A stretch of DNA of 9,972 nucleotides from Lachnospiraceae bacterium (GTDB taxonomy: Bacteria > Bacillota > Clostridia > Lachnospirales > Lachnospiraceae): assembly GCA_003446735.1 (NCBI GenBank), contig DMCJ01000001.1, positions 1 through 9,972 of the forward strand, read 5' to 3'. This document shows positions 7,134-9,972 of the stretch, one piece after another (within the stretch, counting starts at the first letter, position 1; every line of letters starts with the position of its first letter). A model generated the notes under the pieces. That model was not told the origin of the DNA. It did no database searches and saw only the letters and a list, made by a program, of their open reading frames with translations. The position numbers were made by a program, and so were the translations under genes.

Positions 7134-7676
7134 TTAACTTTTAAAAGATAAAAGATCTTCACTTGTTTTTCTTTTGGGAGCTGAAGGTTCTTCATCCGGG
7201 AATCCTACCGGGATAAGAGCCACGAGCTCTCGATCTTCGGGAAGTTCCAGAAGATCGGAAATGATCTTCCTGTCAAAAAGGCCTAAAATAACGCTTCCGA
7301 GCCCCTCCTCGTAAGCTGCCAGACAAAATGCCTCTGATGCGATGCCCGCATCGTACATCTGCCAGGTGTCACCTCTGTCAGTTGAAAATGAACCGTCTCT
7401 TTCAAAGCCGGATCTTTTGGTGACTACCGTAACCGCTATGAGCATCGGAGCACCTTTTATAATATTTCCGTTATTGGGCCAGATATCCGTTGCCTTTTCG
7501 GCTATCTCATCCTTTAACGCTCCTTCCACCGCGATATACCTGGTGATCTGGGTATTCTTCCAGCTCGGAGCAAACGATGCCGTATCAACGATTTTTGCGA
7601 TAAGGTCGTGCGAAACCTTGTCTTCTTTGAACTTCCTGATGCTTCTCCTGCCTGTGATACATTCCTTTGCTGTCAT
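7134..7676 (-). CDS. Nitroreductase-family flavoprotein
   Basis: Predicted FMN-dependent NAD(P)H oxidoreductase of the nitroreductase fold, cytosolic, 180 residues. The N-terminal RRSIRKF (10-16) is the typical FMN-phosphate-binding segment, followed by APSWKNTQ (37-44), where small and polar residues usually contact the flavin. The region DAGIASEAFCLAAYEEGLGSV near 109-129 matches the conserved helix and Gly-rich turn of the family. The C-terminus IPVGFPDEEP is also characteristic. The physiological substrate cannot be read from sequence, so no gene symbol is given. I chose the ATG at 7676 because AGGAGG lies 6 nt upstream; the earlier ATG at 7700 lies almost on the predicted transcription start and lacks a site. 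It has its own promoter and a terminator directly after it, and lies divergent to the GGDEF gene. Confidence 0.9.
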   Translation of the reverse strand: MTAKECITGRRSIRKFKEDKVSHDLIAKIVDTASFAPSWKNTQITRYIAVEGALKDEIAEKATDIWPNNGNIIKGAPMLIAVTVVTKRSGFERDGSFSTDRGDTWQMYDAGIASEAFCLAAYEEGLGSVILGLFDRKIISDLLELPEDRELVALIPVGFPDEEPSAPKRKTSEDLLSFKS

Positions 7677-7703
7677 ATCATTCCTCCTCTCACTTTTCAT
7701 TTT

Positions 7704-7732
7704 ACTATATCACAATCACTTTTCTCTTTCAA
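7704..7732 (-). promoter_or_regulatory. Promoter for the nitroreductase gene
   Basis: Minus strand -35 TTGAAA (7732-7727), 17-nt spacer, -10 TATAGT (7709-7704), with a TGA just before the -10 giving an extended -10 element. Transcription should start near 7697, leaving about 20 nt to the ATG. It may also serve pyrB, pyrI and the EAL gene if the downstream hairpin is read through. Confidence 0.8.
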
Positions 7733-7742
7733 GAAAAATTGC

Positions 7743-7771
7743 GTGACAAAAAGCCCCTGAAAATATATAAT
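7743..7771 (+). promoter_or_regulatory. Promoter for the GGDEF-like gene
   Basis: Plus strand -35 GTGACA (7743-7748), 17-nt spacer and a perfect -10 TATAAT (7766-7771). Transcription should start near 7778, giving a leader of about 50 nt. The -35 box lies 10 bp from the -35 box of the opposing nitroreductase promoter. Confidence 0.78.
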
Positions 7772-7786
7772 GTAAAGAGGGTTACA

Positions 7787-7813
7787 GGCACGCGAACGTG
7801 TCATTTTCTTATT
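7787..7813 (+). other. Small leader hairpin with following U-rich run, upstream of the GGDEF-like gene
   Basis: In the plus-strand RNA, GGCACG (7787-7792) pairs with CGUGUC (7797-7802) around a CGAA loop, a 6-bp stem with one G-U pair. AUUUUCUUAUU follows, then the Shine-Dalgarno. It starts about 10 nt after the predicted transcription start. It may stabilise the 5' end or act as a weak attenuator; it is too short for a known cyclic-di-GMP riboswitch. Confidence 0.35.
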
Positions 7814-7828
7814 ATCGGGAGGACAGGT

Positions 7829-8758
7829 ATGGCATTCGGATTCATTCCCCTTGAAAAAAGACTTAAAAACAATATAAGGAACTATGATCTTGACCAGCTT
7901 TTAGACATAGCTCTTATCTGCGATCTTTTAGATGATCTTAATCACGCTACGGGCATGAGCCTTCTGCTTACCGACAGGCATGGCGAAAAAGCAGCCAGCG
8001 CCGGTAACTTTCTGGGTTTTAAGCCGGACACTGCAAATACTCCCGGCCTTAAGATAAGAGTTTATGACAGGACTGTCGCTCACCTTTACACCAAAGACGA
8101 GGAATTAACCGACGAAGTCAAAAAGAACCTCGTTGACAGCCTCTTAAAGCAGCTCACCGATCACGCTTTAAGAAAATATGAGGCCAGCGAATACCTTCTT
8201 TACATAGACGAGCTTGAGCAGAAGCTTGAAAAGGAAAAATATCGTGCTACGCACGACGATAAGAACGATCCCCTTACAGGAGTGCTTACCAACACCCACT
8301 TCGAAGAAAAGCGACGTAAGATAGATGACGAAGCTACGATCCCCGTAGCCGCCATATGTGTAAATATCAATGACTGGAAATTTGTCAACGATCACTTCGG
8401 AGACGAAGAAAGTGACAGGCTTATCAGGATCGTTGCATCTTTTATGAAAGAGGAAGCCGGAAGCGAATACGTTATCGGTCGCTGCGGAGGCGATTTCTTC
8501 AACGTTCTGATCCCCTATGCCGAGGACGGAGAAGCAGCGCAGTATTGCGGCCGCATCCAGAAAAAGTGCCTTGCTTTCGAGGATCCCCATCTTTCTCCGA
8601 GCGTTGCCTGCGGCTATGCCCTTAAATATAATGTCGAACAGTCCTTAAACGATGTGCTATCCGATGCCGAATACGAAATGTTCAACAATAAATTCGAAGT
8701 TAAAAACGCCCCCGGCTATCGGGAGCGTCTTGAAAGAGTTCTTGTTTCCGGAAATTGA
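7829..8758 (+). CDS. Degenerate GGDEF-domain protein with N-terminal sensory-like domain
   Basis: A 309-residue cytosolic protein with no signal peptide or membrane segment. Residues 1-115 look like a small sensory domain (ATGMSLLLTDRHGEKAASAGNF), perhaps PocR- or GAF-like; this assignment is tentative. A charged helix (about 115-145) leads to a GGDEF-type domain beginning DPLTGVLTNTHFEE (147-160). The signature is GGDFF (220-224), with Phe in place of the catalytic Glu. The metal-binding DID motif is NIN (179-181). Both changes argue against diguanylate cyclase activity. The RxxD inhibitory site is also absent. It may bind nucleotide or partner proteins instead, but that is inference. The ATG at 7829 is chosen because GGGAGG lies 6 nt upstream and the promoter lies before it. 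The gene converges on prfA, leaving a 16-nt gap, and carries the presumed prfA terminator in its last codons. Confidence 0.88.
   Translation: MAFGFIPLEKRLKNNIRNYDLDQLLDIALICDLLDDLNHATGMSLLLTDRHGEKAASAGNFLGFKPDTANTPGLKIRVYDRTVAHLYTKDEELTDEVKKNLVDSLLKQLTDHALRKYEASEYLLYIDELEQKLEKEKYRATHDDKNDPLTGVLTNTHFEEKRRKIDDEATIPVAAICVNINDWKFVNDHFGDEESDRLIRIVASFMKEEAGSEYVIGRCGGDFFNVLIPYAEDGEAAQYCGRIQKKCLAFEDPHLSPSVACGYALKYNVEQSLNDVLSDAEYEMFNNKFEVKNAPGYRERLERVLVSGN
8697..8728 (-). terminator. Intrinsic terminator for prfA inside the 3' end of the opposing gene
   Basis: In the minus-strand RNA, ACGCUCCCG (8728-8720) pairs over nine base pairs with CGGGGGCGU (8714-8706) around a 5-nt loop, followed by UUUUAACUU. 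One pair is G-U; on the plus strand that pair becomes a C-A mismatch, so the hairpin is better in the prfA direction. It lies 46 nt past the prfA stop, within codons 293-300 of the GGDEF-like gene. Confidence 0.75.
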
Positions 8759-8774
8759 CACAGTGTACAGTTAT

Positions 8775-9851
8775 TCACGCGCTTTCCTGCATCTTTGAAA
8801 GGCGTGCAGCCTGATCTGCTGCGATAAGCGCATCCAGTATTTCCTGGATATCCCCGTTTAAAACATCATCAAGCCTGTATAAGGTCAGGTTTATCCTGTG
8901 ATCCGTGACTCTTCCCTGCGGGAAGTTATACGTCCGTATCTTTTCGGATCTGTCTCCGGTTCCTATCTGACTTCTTCTAAGTTCCGCCTCTGCATCATGA
9001 GCTTTCTGACACTCGATGTCATATAATTTTGCCCTCAGCAGAGCAAAAGCCTTATTCTTATTCTGAAGCTGCGACTTTTCGGTCTGCGAATATACGACGA
9101 TCCCTGTCGGGAAATGGGTAAGTCGCACGGCCGAGTCCGTTGTATTAACGCACTGTCCGCCGTTTCCCGACGCCCTCATCACATCTATCCTTATATCTTT
9201 CTCATCTATCTGAACATCCACATCCTCAGCCTCGGGAATAACGGCAACGCTGACCGTAGAAGTATGGATCCTTCCGCCCGATTCGGTCTTAGGGACTCTC
9301 TGTACCCTGTGAACGCCGCTCTCGTATTTAAGGACGGAATAAGCTCCGGCTCCTTCTATCATAAAAGTGACATTCTTCATTCCGCCTATGCCTATCTCTT
9401 CGCACTCGGCCAGAGAAACTTTCCATCTGCGCCCCTCGGCATAATGCACGTACATCCTGTAGATCTCGGCCGCAAAAAGTGCCGCCTCGTCTCCGCCGGC
9501 TCCGGCTCTTATCTCGACGATAACATTCTTTGAATCATTAGGGTCCTTCGGAAGAAGCAATATCTTAAGCTTTTCTTCGAGATCTTCCACATCCTTCTTT
9601 GCATCAGAAAGCTCTTCCTTAAGCATTTCCCGCATATCGGCATCAGACTCTTCTTCGAGCATCTGAAGGGAATCCGCCACATCCTGTTTTCTTTTTACAT
9701 ATTCTTTATATGCATCCGCAATAGGCGCAAGTTCTCCCTGCTCCTTCATAAGACTCTGGAAACGCTTTGAGTCATTGGCGATCTCCGGCTGGCTTAAAAG
9801 CCCCATGATCTCTTCATGCTTATGTACTATGTCTTCGATCTTTGCAAACAT
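8775..9851 (-). CDS. prfA: Peptide chain release factor 1
   Basis: RF1 reads UAA and UAG in the ribosomal A site and triggers peptide release. The 358-residue length is normal. The long N-terminal helical domain (about 1-105) is followed by the conserved AGAGGDEAALF (116-126). PKT (187-189, within RVPKTES) is the PxT codon-recognition tripeptide that separates RF1 from RF2, which has SPF. The catalytic GGQ is at 231-233 within SGNGGQCVNTTDS, slightly different from the frequent GAGGQHVN but with the Gln kept. The start ATG has GAGGAG 6 nt upstream. prmC, whose product methylates that Gln, ends 25 nt before it, so the two are probably cotranscribed. Its 3' end faces the GGDEF-like gene. Confidence 0.98.
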   Translation of the reverse strand: MFAKIEDIVHKHEEIMGLLSQPEIANDSKRFQSLMKEQGELAPIADAYKEYVKRKQDVADSLQMLEEESDADMREMLKEELSDAKKDVEDLEEKLKILLLPKDPNDSKNVIVEIRAGAGGDEAALFAAEIYRMYVHYAEGRRWKVSLAECEEIGIGGMKNVTFMIEGAGAYSVLKYESGVHRVQRVPKTESGGRIHTSTVSVAVIPEAEDVDVQIDEKDIRIDVMRASGNGGQCVNTTDSAVRLTHFPTGIVVYSQTEKSQLQNKNKAFALLRAKLYDIECQKAHDAEAELRRSQIGTGDRSEKIRTYNFPQGRVTDHRINLTLYRLDDVLNGDIQEILDALIAADQAARLSKMQESA

Positions 9852-9876
9852 GTTATTCTCCTCGTGTGATCCTTAT

Positions 9877-9972
9877 TTAAAGAAGCGGTCTGGTCCCACT
9901 GACAACTCTGTCATTTTTCGAATAATCCTTATGAACTTCAACTTCTATAAGTCCGGCCTCTTTGAAAAGAGA
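9877..9972 (-). CDS. prmC: Release factor glutamine methyltransferase, C-terminal end only (partial)
   Basis: The last 31 codons are in the window, reading SLFKEAGLIEVEVHKDYSK and then NDRVVSGTRPLL before a TAA stop at 9879-9877. The pattern LF-x-EAG, VE-V-x-KD and the ending DRVV-x-G-x-R is characteristic of the C-terminus of PrmC/HemK, which methylates the GGQ glutamine of release factors. The prmC-prfA order is common in Clostridia. The catalytic NPPY motif would be outside the window, so the call rests on this tail and on the adjacency to prfA. Confidence 0.88.
   Translation of the reverse strand, partial: SLFKEAGLIEVEVHKDYSKNDRVVSGTRPLL

Noticed and set aside
7667..7828. Longer N-terminus for the GGDEF-like protein starting at 7667
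   Set aside because: The added stretch would run through the promoter and has no ribosome binding site; the ATG at 7829 has a clear GGGAGG.
7778..7828. Cyclic-di-GMP riboswitch upstream of the GGDEF-like gene
   Set aside because: The leader is only about 50 nt and lacks the two-helix GEMM architecture.
8755..8760. TTGACA as a plus-strand -35 box
   Set aside because: It is the end of the GGDEF-like gene and no -10 element lies 16-18 nt downstream.
8776..8806. Terminator for the GGDEF-like gene formed by CACGC-G-CTTTC pairing with GAAAGGCGTG
   Set aside because: The stem is plausible (10 bp with one bulge) but the loop is large and no T-run follows; it lies in prfA coding sequence, where such pairing can be fortuitous.

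Overview
The window is a gene-dense bacterial chromosome segment. The gene set and protein style point to an anaerobic Firmicute of class Clostridia, most likely family Lachnospiraceae. Supporting signs are the pyrB-pyrI pair, the murE-priA-def-fmt and prmC-prfA runs, an EAL protein with a PAS-like tail of a type common in that family, AGGAGG-type ribosome binding sites and sigma-A-like promoters. The genus is not resolved. No RNA gene, mobile element, phage gene or CRISPR array is visible. No stretch over 300 bases lacks a gene; the longest gap is 7677-7828.

Layout from right to left. At 9877-9972 is the 3' end of prmC, followed on the minus strand by prfA (8775-9851): release factor 1 and the methyltransferase that modifies it. 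Facing prfA on the plus strand is a degenerate GGDEF-domain gene (7829-8758). The two 3' ends lie 16 nt apart, and the apparent prfA terminator sits inside the end of the GGDEF gene. A 152-nt divergent promoter region (7677-7828) separates the GGDEF gene from a leftward run: nitroreductase (7134-7676), pyrB (6153-7064), pyrI (5699-6142) and a cyclic-di-GMP phosphodiesterase (4488-5681). A strong terminator-like hairpin lies between the nitroreductase and pyrB.

A second leftward group follows: murE (2917-4443), priA (684-2933), def (19-669) and the first codons of fmt (1-22). These genes overlap or nearly touch, so they look like one operon joining peptidoglycan precursor synthesis, replication restart and N-terminal formyl-methionine handling. 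A textbook promoter lies so close to the murE ATG that the mRNA should be almost leaderless.

The main surprise is in murE. The reading frame is intact from 4443 to 2917 except for one in-frame TGA at 3526-3528, with conserved MurE motifs on both sides. It may be a recent nonsense mutation, a sequence error or, less likely, recoding. Other points worth attention are the phosphodiesterase gene trailing pyrBI, the acidic duplicated tail on peptide deformylase, the missing catalytic residues of the GGDEF protein, and the possible attenuation arrangement ahead of pyrB. I did not find a clearly new multi-gene system; this is mostly core chromosome with several unusual local details.
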